Shown piece after piece: positions 53,175-61,878 of a DNA stretch of 64,000 bases; the first letter of the stretch is position 1, and each line of letters opens with the position of its first letter. A program made the position numbers and the translations under genes. The DNA is from Fusarium oxysporum f. sp. lycopersici 4287 (taxonomy: Eukaryota; Ascomycota; Sordariomycetes; Hypocreales; Nectriaceae), in NCBI RefSeq assembly GCF_000149955.1, contig NC_030991.1:289295-353294 (forward strand), given 5' to 3'. The notes beneath the pieces were generated by a model that saw nothing but the letters and a program-made list of their open reading frames with translations, made no database searches and had not been told where the DNA came from.

Positions 53175-55652
53175 ATGGATATCGAGGCACTTGCTGCAGA
53201 AGCCGGCATCGACACGGAAGATATCCCTGATCTATTCTCAAAGCTTGCAATGAGTGCATATGAAAGATACATACAAACAGGAGGCAAAGATGACATCAGC
53301 GAAGCCATAGACTGGGCCAAACAGGGTATAGATCTGGAAAACGGTAGTAATTCATTGCTTAGGCAGTGGTTGAACAACCTCGGAGTCTTTCTTGAGACGC
53401 GGTATGAACGGACGGGAGAGATGAATGACCTGGAAGAGGCGATCCAAATAGCACAACAGGCTGTCAAATCGACGCCTGGTGATCATCCAGACCTGGCAGC
53501 CATGTTGAATAACCTTGGAAACAAACTTGAGAGCCGGTATGAACAGACGGGAGAGATGAGGGACCTGGAAGAGGCGATCCAAATAGCGCAACAGGCTGTC
53601 AAATCGACACCTGGTGACCATCCAGACCTGGCAGCCATGTTGAATAACCTAGGCAACATGCTTGAGAGGCGATATAAACGGATGGGGGAGATAAGGGATC
53701 TAGAAGAGGCGATCCAGATAGCACGACAAGCTGTTAAATCGACGCCTGACGACTATCCAGACCTGGCAGGCATATTGAATAACCTCGGAAACAAGCTTAA
53801 GAACAGGTATGAACAGACGGGAGAGATGAGGGACCTGGAAGAGGCGATCCAAATAGCGCAACAGGCTGTCAAATCGATGCCTGGTGACCATCCAGACCTG
53901 GCAGCCATGTTGAATAACCTTGGAAACAAGCTTGAGAGCCGGTATGAACGGACGGGAGAGATGAAGGACCTGGAAAAGGCGTCAGCCTATCTCCTTGAGG
54001 CTTGGTCATGTTTGAATGCTGTGCCATTCCATCGTGTCAAGGCTGCCGCTAAATGCCTGGAATTGCTTGCTAAACAGCATAGAGTCGACCAAGGCATCGA
54101 TATTGGAAGAAGAATACTCGATCTTCTTCCTTCAGTCCATACAGGAGCTCTTGATCGCAATGACCAACAGTTCGTCGTGTCAACATTTGCAGGCGTCGCT
54201 TCCAACCTATGCTCATTCCTCTTATCAGCAAATCGATCAAGTGAGGCGTTAGAACATCTTGAGCAAAGCCGTGCTATTATCATCAGCCAACTCCTGGATA
54301 ATCGCAGCGATCTCTCTTCACTTCGTCAGGATCACTCCCAGCTAGCCAATCAATATCAGAGTCTCGTGGACGAAGTAAATGCTCCGACCCGTCAGATCAC
54401 TACCGGTGTGGCTGCAGCCTTGCTACGAAAGCGGCGGCAAGAAGCTGCAGCCGAGCTAGATACGTGCTTGAAGGAAATCAGATGTGTCCCCGGCTATGAG
54501 CGGTTTATGCTTGGGCAGACCGTTGCTGAAATGCAAGAGTGCATCACTGAGGGCAGCATTGTCGTTATTAATATCACCGATTTCCGAAGCGATGCCATTA
54601 TTGTCTCCAACAATTCACTGAGAACCATCGTACTTCCTGAGTTGTCGGCATCTAAAGCGAGGTTGTGGGTAAATAAAGATTGGTCGACAAAAAAGAGGTC
54701 TGAGCAGCGAGGGAAAAACGATCAGTTTTTAGACTACCTTTCTTGGCTTTGGTATGCCTGTGTCAAGCACATCGTCGCCGAGATCTCCGCTTCAAAGACA
54801 CATCCAAGCGAAGGCCTTCCACGAGTATGGTGGATAGGCTCCGGTCTGGCGAGCTCGATGCTCTTCCACGCTGCAGGGGTACATACAAGAGGATCAACGG
54901 AGAACGCCTATTGCAGGCTGATATCTTCCTACACACCATCGATCAAGGAACTTGCCTATGCACAGAATCAGGCGAAGCGCGCCCAGGAAGTCTTGATGGC
55001 ACAAGATACAAACACAATGCTTATTGCAGCCATGCCAACATCACCAAAAGGACCAGGCGACGAGAAAGCGCCGAAAGAGCTTCCTAGAGTAGAAAAAGAG
55101 ATGCGGGAGATTCTTACCTTGACTCGCTCTCATATGCGTACTACAGTTTATACACACCCCAGCACAAATCAAGTCTTAGAGGCCCTCAAAACCTGCCGTA
55201 TCGCACACTTCGCATGCCACGGAACATCAGACTATTCAGACCCTTCCAACAGTGGTCTGATTTTGCAGAAGAGTACCGGACTTGACGAGCGCTTGGTACA
55301 AGACCGACTCACAATCCAACGAGTTTCGGACCTACGGCTTAGATACGCCGAGATTGCCTACCTCTCGGCGTGCTCTACAGCGGGGAACAAGGCAGCGCGA
55401 TCGGATGAAGTGATACACGTCGTGAGCGGGTTCCAGGTGGCAGGGTTTCCTCATGTTGTGGGGTGCCTGTGGCCCGCTGGGGACTTGGAGTGTGTTAAGG
55501 TAGCGAAGCGGTTCTACTCTTTGGTATTGCAGCGGAACCAGTCGGCTATCAACGAGGCGGCGTCGGCGCTGCAGGAGGCGGTGATGGCCGTACGTGCAGA
55601 GGATCTCAGTATGCCGCTGAACTGGGCACAGTTTGTACATTACGGGGTATAA
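53175..55652 (+). CDS. TPR-CHAT protein (caspase-like protease domain)
   Basis: An 825-residue single-exon protein; start at the ATG at 53175 (the frame extends four codons upstream only to GTG). Residues about 60-270 are tetratricopeptide-type repeats, including four nearly identical 45-residue units (LEEAIQIAQQAVKS..., MLNNLGNKLESRYE). A helical middle (about 270-480) leads to a C-terminal CHAT domain (about 520-825) with RIAHFACHGTSDYSDPSNSG (His682) and IAYLSACSTAGN (Cys733), plus GFQVAGFPHVVGCLWPAGD and AASALQEAVMAVR. These are the catalytic His/Cys blocks of the caspase/separase-like CHAT peptidases. Known relatives with TPR-CHAT layout include the bacterial protease Csx29 and fungal proteins related to NLR-type self/non-self receptors. 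A role as a cytosolic sensor-protease is inference; no substrate gene is obvious nearby. Confidence 0.9.
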   Translation: MDIEALAAEAGIDTEDIPDLFSKLAMSAYERYIQTGGKDDISEAIDWAKQGIDLENGSNSLLRQWLNNLGVFLETRYERTGEMNDLEEAIQIAQQAVKSTPGDHPDLAAMLNNLGNKLESRYEQTGEMRDLEEAIQIAQQAVKSTPGDHPDLAAMLNNLGNMLERRYKRMGEIRDLEEAIQIARQAVKSTPDDYPDLAGILNNLGNKLKNRYEQTGEMRDLEEAIQIAQQAVKSMPGDHPDLAAMLNNLGNKLESRYERTGEMKDLEKASAYLLEAWSCLNAVPFHRVKAAAKCLELLAKQHRVDQGIDIGRRILDLLPSVHTGALDRNDQQFVVSTFAGVASNLCSFLLSANRSSEALEHLEQSRAIIISQLLDNRSDLSSLRQDHSQLANQYQSLVDEVNAPTRQITTGVAAALLRKRRQEAAAELDTCLKEIRCVPGYERFMLGQTVAEMQECITEGSIVVINITDFRSDAIIVSNNSLRTIVLPELSASKARLWVNKDWSTKKRSEQRGKNDQFLDYLSWLWYACVKHIVAEISASKTHPSEGLPRVWWIGSGLASSMLFHAAGVHTRGSTENAYCRLISSYTPSIKELAYAQNQAKRAQEVLMAQDTNTMLIAAMPTSPKGPGDEKAPKELPRVEKEMREILTLTRSHMRTTVYTHPSTNQVLEALKTCRIAHFACHGTSDYSDPSNSGLILQKSTGLDERLVQDRLTIQRVSDLRLRYAEIAYLSACSTAGNKAARSDEVIHVVSGFQVAGFPHVVGCLWPAGDLECVKVAKRFYSLVLQRNQSAINEAASALQEAVMAVRAEDLSMPLNWAQFVHYGV
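53430..53969 (+). repeat. tandem array of four 135-bp TPR-coding units
   Basis: Units start at 53430, 53565, 53700 and 53835 with CTGGAAGAGGCGATCCA (CTAGAAGAGG in the third). Units 1, 2 and 4 differ by only a few bases; unit 3 is more diverged. A partial unit precedes (53346-53429) and another follows (ending near 54000). Such high identity between repeats within a gene means recent duplication or gene conversion, and the copy number is likely to vary between strains. Confidence 0.95.
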
Positions 55653-56213
55653 GTTGGCGCGCGTATGTAGCCCTGTGCTTAATATAAAGTTCTGATCTAA
55701 TAGTAGCTTTTGGCTCCTTCATGATCACATTAACGTTCGTGATTATCTCCTAAGAGCTGTTAGATTGGTGGCTGGGGTCAAGACAATACTTGGAAGAGCA
55801 CTAGAAGCAACACCGGGCATCGGCAAGGAGAGGTTCAGCGTGGAAGGCATTGTATGGACGGTGGGAGATAATAAATCCTGTGAGAAAGACATGGTTAGAG
55901 GTATATATAATAAAGATGGACTACAAAACAATACCTTGGTGTGGATGCTAGTAGTAATAGGCAGGGAAGGAGATGAGAACTGAGTTAATTCCTTGCGAAG
56001 GTTTCTAGGTAGATATATATGAAACAGAGTGAACTATATATTTAATGTAGTGGCAAGTAGACTGCAGGCAGGCAGTAGTAGGCAGTAGCAGGCAGCATGT
56101 TTCGTAGCATGAACTCACGTGGGGGATCACCATCCCTTGAGCTGTGGAAAACCTTCCGCCGGGTCACGGCCGGGGGGTGCAGCTAATTAAAATGCATCTG
56201 ATCGAAGATATTG
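55653..56213. other. 3' flank of TPR-CHAT, no supported gene
   Basis: A plus-strand frame at 55765-55983 has no recognisable content. A short GGCAG/TAGGCAG simple repeat lies at about 56063-56097. Confidence 0.35.
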
Positions 56214-56700
56214 TTAGATTGGCGAGTCATCACAGATTGGATGCTTGGCCTGCGACGACCCAGTGCCCTTATTATAACAACCAAAAAGGATAGAGGTGAA
56301 GCTCTCCCACCCATCCTCCGTCGAATTCATGCCATCATCTCTGCCGCTTTCATCGTTCAAGGGAAAGAGACGAATAGGGCAGATTGTCACAGAACGTACG
56401 GATGTTGCGATGTCAGAATGTTTGGACATTTCCTTGAATTTGTCGATACCTTTTTCATCGAGATGAACAAGATGATCGCGAAAGAGTAGAGGGATTCCCA
56501 GTGCTCCCAGGGTCTTACAAGTTTCCCGAATAGTGCGCAAGTCTTTGAATTCTAGCATCTTTAATGTCATCCATACTATGGCGAAAAGTAGGGAAGACTG
56601 AGTGAGTCTGAGACCTGGCAATACGCGGCTCTGAGGTTCTCCACTACCGATGTGGGGATTGAGGCTGTTTCCATTGAGCTCCGAAAGGAAGGAAATATGG
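56214..56700 (-). pseudogene. F-box protein fragment
   Basis: The minus-strand frame 56783-56214 has an F-box-like core: LKMLEFKDLRTIRETCKTLG, then IPLLFRDHLVHLDEKGIDKF and KEMSKHSDIATSVRSVTICP. The pattern 'L..L.FKDLR..R..CK.L......PLLFR.V.L.L......F......' is common in fungal F-box proteins, the substrate receptors of SCF ubiquitin ligases. The usual 'LP.EIL..I' start of the F-box is missing: upstream the frame runs into an 28-base homopolymer coding Phe (56742-56715). The C-terminus stops early, without leucine-rich repeats. It is likely a truncated copy. Confidence 0.55.
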
Positions 56701-56714
56701 GTAAGGGAAAAAAC

Positions 56715-56742
<28 letters not shown>
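56715..56742 (+). repeat. poly(A) tract, 28 A
   Basis: Homopolymer run within the 5' part of the F-box frame on the minus strand, similar in length to those at 2985-3012 and 11789-11813. Confidence 0.9.
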
Positions 56743-56745
<3 letters not shown>

Positions 56746-56901
56746 GAGTCCTTACAAGGGATAATGAACTTGGAAGATAACAAGGGGTAAGAAGTAAGGC
56801 CCGGACTTATTATTAACCGAATGGCGGGGTTTTCTGGTGGTTAGATTGGCGACTGGGAATTGATACGCGAGTAGGGTTAATATCCAATTAAAATAGGGTT
56901 A

Positions 56902-57298
56902 ATTTTCACACTTGAGGATCAATCTAGTCCCCAGGAGCTTCTTTTTTCTGTTCTGTCCTTTTTGGTGTTTTCCCCGGTACCCGGTATTGATATATCCGGG
57001 GACCCACAAAATACATGTTTCTTTTATCGAGGCGCTATCACTAATCCAGCAGGAATGGGCTCCACCTCCCTTATTGCAATATTATTCTTGTATCCAAAAG
57101 AGGGGTGAAACCCCTCTTTTACAGACTGATCAAAGGAATCAAGTCGACGATCAATAACATCACAACATTCTGGTCCACATTTGGATACACTCACCCCATC
57201 GTATTCGTGCGTATCTAACAATACCTAAAAGGACAGAACAGAGACAGAAGAAGAAGGACAAGCTCCTAGGGACGAGATTGATCCTTAAGTGTGAAAAT
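56902..57298. mobile_element. MITE, family B (397 bp, ~80 bp inverted repeats, TA duplication)
   Basis: The left end ATTTTCACACTTGAGGATCA and the inverted right end ATTTTCACACTTAAGGATCA match for about 80 bp (also 'caatct.gtccc.aggagctt' and 'ctgttctgtcctttt'). TA dinucleotides flank both ends (56900-56901 and 57299-57300). The interior of about 240 bp has no transposase. The size and TA duplication fit a non-autonomous Tc1/mariner-type element. A single copy in this window. Confidence 0.85.
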
Positions 57299-57339
57299 TA
57301 ACCACGTACCCCGCAGGTACTAGCGTAGTTAGTAAGCAA

Positions 57340-57392
57340 AGTGGGGTGAGTGACCTGTTGATGCATAGTGTCGCTCAAAGAGATACTTATGC
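57340..57392. repeat. fragment related to MITE family A end
   Basis: 'aaagtggggtgagtgacct' followed by 'gttgatgc' and 'gtcgctcaaagagata' parallels the right end of family A ('aagtggggcgagtgacct...gtggcactcaaagggata'). A closer match lies at 61715-61765 (shared 'gagtgacctgttgatgc'). Only one end is present. Confidence 0.6.
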
Positions 57393-57528
57393 GGAGAGCC
57401 GATTTAACCTCTGTTAGGTTAAATATAGCGCTCATTATTAATTTAGTGCCACTGTATTAGATGCTGCGCCTAAGCATTAGATCTCCAGAGTGGGGTTCAT
57501 GCGGCCATAAATACGAAGAAGTCGGGTA

Positions 57529-57957
57529 ACGTATACGATAAGCGAACCGGACAGACAAGCGAACCGGACACTATACTGTATAGCTTTAAAAAGCCTACCC
57601 TACAGTCCTTGAAAACCTTAAATAAAATAGTTAAAAATCTAGAAAAAATATAATTAAGCTTAGTACAAGTTTTTATTATAGAGAATATTTTTCTTAGACT
57701 TTTAACTATTTAGCTTTATATAGAAAAGCTTAATTATACAGTGCGAAATCTATTTTTATTAAAAACTATATAAAATAAAATAGTAAAAATTCTAAGAAAA
57801 TTATATTACAGATACTATATAGTTAAATAATATATATCTTAATTTTAGCTGTTCTAAGCCTCAATTGAAAGTTTTATAGGCTTTTAAAAACCTGCCTTTA
57901 AGGTGAAAAGTGGGGTGTCCGGTTCGCTTGTCTGTCCGGTTCGCTTATCGTATACGT
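57529..57957. mobile_element. MITE, family C (429 bp) with 43-bp perfect pogo-type inverted repeats
   Basis: Left repeat 57529-57571 and right repeat 57915-57957 are perfect inverted copies beginning ACGTATACGATAAGCGAACC. Each contains two direct copies of AAGCGAACCGGAC separated by four bases, a likely double transposase-binding site. TA flanks both ends (57527-57528, 57958-57959). The interior is extremely AT-rich and has no ORF. The pogo element at 28783 has a diverged form of the same end, which points to a pogo/Fot1 transposase as the source of mobility. Confidence 0.95.
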
Positions 57958-57959
57958 TA

Positions 57960-58472
57960 GGTAAAGTAAGCTTAGAAGATAATGGAAATCCAAAAGAGGC
58001 AAGTCTATTGCAATGAATCATTTTGCATACAACTATATCTACATGAAACACGGCCACTTATTGGGGTCTGTCGCCACATTATACTCTATTGAGGTTAGTT
58101 TAATATTATGCTGATTGCTTATGTTGCTGCGGGCTATGCATGGTTATTTGAGGACTATGGGTCCACCAGATATACAATTTGCCTACCTTCTTGAGACTGT
58201 TTCCCTTCATATTCTGTGGTCCGACAGGTCCTCGTATTCCGTATCCCGTCGTGTGTGGCATTGAAGCAAACTTGGCAAGCGGTATCCTCACTCTGGTCTA
58301 TAGCAAGACAAAGTCAAAGCGTTGGAAGCCGAGTTGAGTTGAGATTTGGATTATAAAAGCGCAAGCCTCTTCCTAAGATATTCGTACCCTTACCCTCCTC
58401 ACTACTACCAACCTTCTGATATATCTTACAACGACAGCTACCCGATAAACACCCTACCAAAGAGCCTTAAAC
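57960..58472 (+). promoter_or_regulatory. upstream region of the secreted-protein gene, TATA box at 58352
   Basis: TATAAAAG at 58352-58359 lies 114 bases before the ATG at 58473, a normal spacing for a filamentous fungal gene, with a CT-rich stretch (58386-58405) in between. Nothing else is seen in this 500 bp. Confidence 0.5.
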
Positions 58473-59008
58473 ATGCAAATTTCTTACGTCCTTCCGATCC
58501 TGTCGGCTACAGCCGCTTCTCTCGCTACTCCTGTCGAAAATGCCAAGCAGGCCGAGTTTGAAGCTATTGCCGCCAAGTACGATATTGAGCTTACCGAAGC
58601 CGGCGCTAGCAACTTTACAGCTGTTGCAGCTGTGAATTGCTATAGCAGCGGAGAGACCTGGGGCAGTAAAAGGGACTATGCACTAGACCGCGCTGGCCGC
58701 TGGTGTAGCGGTAATGGCGGCGCTGAATTTTACCGCAAGGGGCAGAATAAGAACGGCTGTTATAACCTTGAATCCAAGAAGAAAGTCAACTTTCAGATCC
58801 AGAACCTGCAGGACAGAGATATTAGTCTTTCTTCAGAGGCTTGCTTCAGGTTCCTCCGCGGCGTTATTAATGCTTGTTCTCATGGAGGGAGAAACTACAA
58901 TGGTGCCTGGACCTGGCGGTATGTTTCCATCAAGCTTTATCAATCTAATCAAGTACATGTCGCTAATATATTGCATACAGGGCTGATCCTAATTCTGGTT
59001 CTTGCTAA
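58473..59008 (+). CDS. small secreted cysteine-containing protein (candidate effector)
   Basis: Two exons, 58473-58918 and 58981-59008, joined across a 62-nt intron (GTATGT ... GCTAAT ... ACAG). Splicing replaces a hydrophobic read-through tail by ADPNSGSC and a stop, giving 157 residues. The N-terminus is a signal peptide (MQISYVLPILSATAASLATP). The mature part has six cysteines (VNCYSSGETW, RWCSGN, NGCYNL, EACFRF, NACSHG and the terminal GSC), so up to three disulfides. The spacing 'CY.GG..W......AL..A...CSG' and the DPN.GSC end are familiar from secreted proteins of plant-associated ascomycetes; I do not know a biochemical function. It is undamaged, has a TATA box, and is flanked by MITEs and transposon relics, a common setting for effector genes. 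Confidence 0.8.
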
Positions 59009-59189
59009 GTACCAGCAATAATACAACAGATGCCCAGTTAGATGAGGCTAAGAAGAATGTAGGAAAGTGATATTTGAAAGTCATTGGGGATAGTGCCTCT
59101 TACAACTAAGTGTTTAGAGCATTCAACATGCTTTTATACGCTAAAAATAGCTCTACATTACTACTCGTTGAATTATATAAATGGAATGT
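59009..59189. other. 3' flank of the secreted-protein gene
   Basis: Non-coding; presumed 3' UTR and terminator region. Confidence 0.3.
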
Positions 59190-59440
59190 ACATTTTATAA
59201 CATACTACGGCTCTGGCCGTCTGTGTAGCAAGCGAAGATGCCCGCAGGTTTACCCGTTATGATGGTCTTGGCTGCAGTTTAAATGCCAGGGTAATGGTAC
59301 ATGATAGCATCAAGGTCACAAGACAGCTTGTTGGTGCGTTCGAAGGAGACTTCGGAGTTGCAATTGGTCAGGTTTTTGCACACAACGAACCATGCTTCTG
59401 ACTTAGAGACGTTTAAGTTAATAAGTTAAGCTCTCTAACT
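59190..59440 (-). pseudogene. possible remnant of another secreted protein
   Basis: On the minus strand a nearly open stretch reads WFVVCKNLTNCNSEVSFERT, KLSCDLDAIMYHYPGI, a stop, then TAAKTIITGKPAGIFACYTD. Four cysteines, mixed composition and only one stop suggest the mature part of a small secreted protein. No signal peptide or start remains. An overlapping 60-codon plus-strand frame is an alternative reading. Confidence 0.3.
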
Positions 59441-59445
59441 TAGTC

Positions 59446-59450
<5 letters not shown>

Positions 59451-59477
<27 letters not shown>
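59451..59477. repeat. (TA)n microsatellite
   Basis: About 13 alternating AT units. Confidence 0.9.
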
Positions 59478-59480
<3 letters not shown>

Positions 59481-59982
59481 GCATCCTTAACCCTAATATG
59501 GCTACCTCGTTAAACGTTCACTTGCGCTTGGATCGAGGGAGAGTCAGAAAAAACCTTGGTGCAAAGTACAATCAATGAAACAATATCTGCCTGGCCGCCT
59601 AACCTAGTGCAGAGGGCAGTGCCAGAGGTGTAGAAATGCCAACCGGCCTTGTGTTTGATTAGAACAAATACTGAGATTACGTGACAGGTACGGTTCTTAG
59701 TAATAACGAATACGATCGCAACATCTCGAAATAACGTGCGAGACTAGTGGTAATGGGCATCCGAAACATACGTTGGAGGGCTCTCATCCGAGCTTGAGGC
59801 TCACTTTTGTCAGATTAGTGTAGACTGCGACTCATTAGATATTTATCTACGTAGGTGGTAATATTATTGCCAAGAATAACCTATTAATATATTTTATACT
59901 ATTTACTATACCATCCGATACCCCTCCACCGATAAGACCCATGTACCAATAATTAAGCAAAAAGAAAGTTCCCCCATACAAA
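59478..59982. other. no gene supported
   Basis: Non-coding spacer before the hAT relic. Confidence 0.3.
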
Positions 59983-60790
59983 ATGCATTTTTTCAACCTC
60001 ATGAAAAAGATCTTAATAAAATTTGCAAAGGGAAAATGCTCTTCTGTCTCCCAGTCCCTCTTCTTGATGGACGCTCTACTCTTCCATTATGAGAGTGCCG
60101 GGGTTCAGCACTCGCAGCCTGGCTCAATGGATACTCGGATGCTTCATGCCATTGAGATGGGCTGGTTCGTCTTAGACAAATACTATACTGTGACTGAAGA
60201 TGTCCCGGTCTATGCTGCCGCCTTACTACTTGACCCTTCTAAGCGACTAGCATATATTCAGCAAAATTGGCCCCGAGACTGGCACGAGACAGCCATTGCT
60301 GGTGCTCGGGACATCTGGATGAGAGAGTATCAAGGACTTGCCATCTCAAAGGAACCAGAACGTCGTCCTGCACCGCTACCCTCGAAGAAGGATGGTCAGT
60401 TATCGTTTCTTTTCAGGTCAATTGAGGTGAAGCAGAAAGTCATCTCTACAGATTCGGACAATCTGGATTCCTTTATTAACGCTTTGCCTCTTGAAATCGA
60501 CTGTACTCCTCTTAAGTGGTGGTCTCGTCTTGAGCAACGGGCACAGTATCCACGGCTCAGTCGGATGGCTATCGATATCCTTCCCATCCCATCTGAGTCA
60601 GCTGAGCCAGAGAGAGCATTCTCAGGTGCTCCACGTACTGCTTCGTGGGGCCGGCTTCGAATCACTTGCAAGAATCTTGAGAAGGTGGAATGTATCGGCA
60701 ACTGACTACGTGAAGGGTTAATTGTCCCCTCCGGAGAGGGTGGATTGGGTCTAGTATGCAACCCACTGGCTGCAGATGATGGGGCACCTA
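59983..60790 (+). mobile_element. hAT transposase, C-terminal fragment
   Basis: A 240-codon frame from 59983 has the C-terminal half of an hAT transposase: MGWFVLDKYYTVTEDVPVYA, ALLLDPSKRLAYIQQNW, and the hAT dimerisation block (LKWWSRLEQRAQYPRLSRMA, IDILPIPSESAEPERAFSGA, RTASWGRLRITCKNLEKVEC, IGNWL). A frame change near 60700 moves the tail (LREGLIVPSGEGG) into another frame. The N-terminal BED finger and the first catalytic part are absent and no terminal repeats are seen. An inactive 5'-truncated copy. Confidence 0.85.
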
Positions 60791-60959
60791 TGGATGTAGG
60801 TCTACAAGATGACTAGAATGCTATAGACGAAGATATAGAGCCATGACATCTTAATTCTACTTGTTTGGTTGTTGCACGTGACCTTATTATTGTACAACTT
60901 TGTTAAGCTTTACAACACTACCTCACAACATACAACTGTTGTACAACAATACGCATCTA
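60791..60959. other. spacer between hAT and LINE fragments
   Basis: Short non-coding segment, with imperfect 'gttgtacaac' palindromes at about 60889-60950 marking the truncated end of the LINE copy. Confidence 0.35.
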
Positions 60960-61813
60960 TGGACTTGGTCGAATTTTTCGTGGTATGCGGTGAAGTCCCC
61001 GTGGAGGGATCTCGCTGCCAGCAGATGGTGCAAGGCTGCACGTGGGAGCGACAGCCCCGGCGGGCAGCCTGTGGTCGCCATGAGATTGAGTCTCCTGTAC
61101 TGCTCAGGAGCGGAGGCTGACCACCATGCTTCGAATGCTTCTTTCGGCTTTTGTCTTGCGATTCTTCGTAGGTAAGCTAGCGTCGGCTTCGCACCTTCGG
61201 GCACAGGGAGCAATGATGCCGCTTTTGCCTGCTTGTCGGCCTGTTCGTTGCCAGGGATGTCAGTGTGTCCTGGTACCCAACGAACCTGGACGGCGCCATG
61301 CGATGTCGCCAGAACCTGGAACTCGAGAAAGACGTCTTGAGAGGAGTTGGATGGCGTGCTTCGTAAGCACGTGGCAGCTGCCAGGTTGTCTAGGCATATG
61401 TAAATGTTCTGTGTTGCTAATTCTCGCAGGTTTAGGGCAGCCTTCAGGCCCTCTAACGACCCGGTAGCTTCAGCATCGAAAACCTTAGCGGGTCCAAGGT
61501 GACCCGATCCGTCAAAGATTGGGGCCTTGTCCTGATAAATAGTGAAGCCATAGCTGGCAGCCCTTTCCGAGGACAGAGAGCCATCCGAGTATACAACCAA
61601 GGTGAGGGGATCGAGTGACTCGACCCAATGGGAAAAGGTGTCGGCCGATTTGTCTTTTGACGCCATTTGAAGCGGAGGCACATGCTCTTGATGGAAGCGT
61701 CGCTGGACGAGCTCAGCTAAGTGGGACGAGTGACCTGTTGATGCCTTGTGCCACCCAAAGAGATAGGGATTAAATCTTTTCCGCGGTATTGCCATACTTA
61801 TGGAATACGACAT
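60960..61813 (-). mobile_element. LINE fragment with RNase H domain
   Basis: The minus-strand ORF 61813-60923 carries ELVQRRFHQEHVPPLQ and an RNase H domain: LVVYSDGSLSSERAASYGF (first Asp), AKVFDAEATGSLEGLKAAL (Glu), YICLDNLAAATCL (second Asp) and QVRWVPGHTDIPGNEQADKQ (His/Asp). It then reads LPRAALHHLLAARSLHGDFT before the frame leaves the family at about 60960. The reverse transcriptase is missing upstream and the Cys/His tail downstream; that tail is what lies at 14480-14790. All RNase H catalytic residues are kept, but the fragment is only a relic. Confidence 0.85.
61715..61765. repeat. second fragment related to MITE family A end
   Basis: 'gctaagtgggacgagtgacct', 'gttgatgc' and 'cttgtgccacccaaagagata' match the ends at 14098-14146 and 57340-57392. 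It lies inside the LINE frame's 5' side, so the LINE copy and this end may have been joined by truncation. Confidence 0.6.
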
Positions 61814-61878
61814 CCCCGTATGGAATATGGGTCAACGTGTATGGATTATTCCATATGGATTGATTAATCTGTACGCGT

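Noticed and set aside
53352..53891. Minus-strand frames with repeated text opposite the TPR array
   Set aside because: The repetition comes from the sense-strand TPR units; there is no independent signal.
53175..59008. A gasdermin-like or other obvious cleavage partner for the CHAT protease
   Set aside because: The neighbouring frames (55743-55983, F-box fragment, secreted protein) show no gasdermin-like features, so no two-gene system can be claimed from this window.
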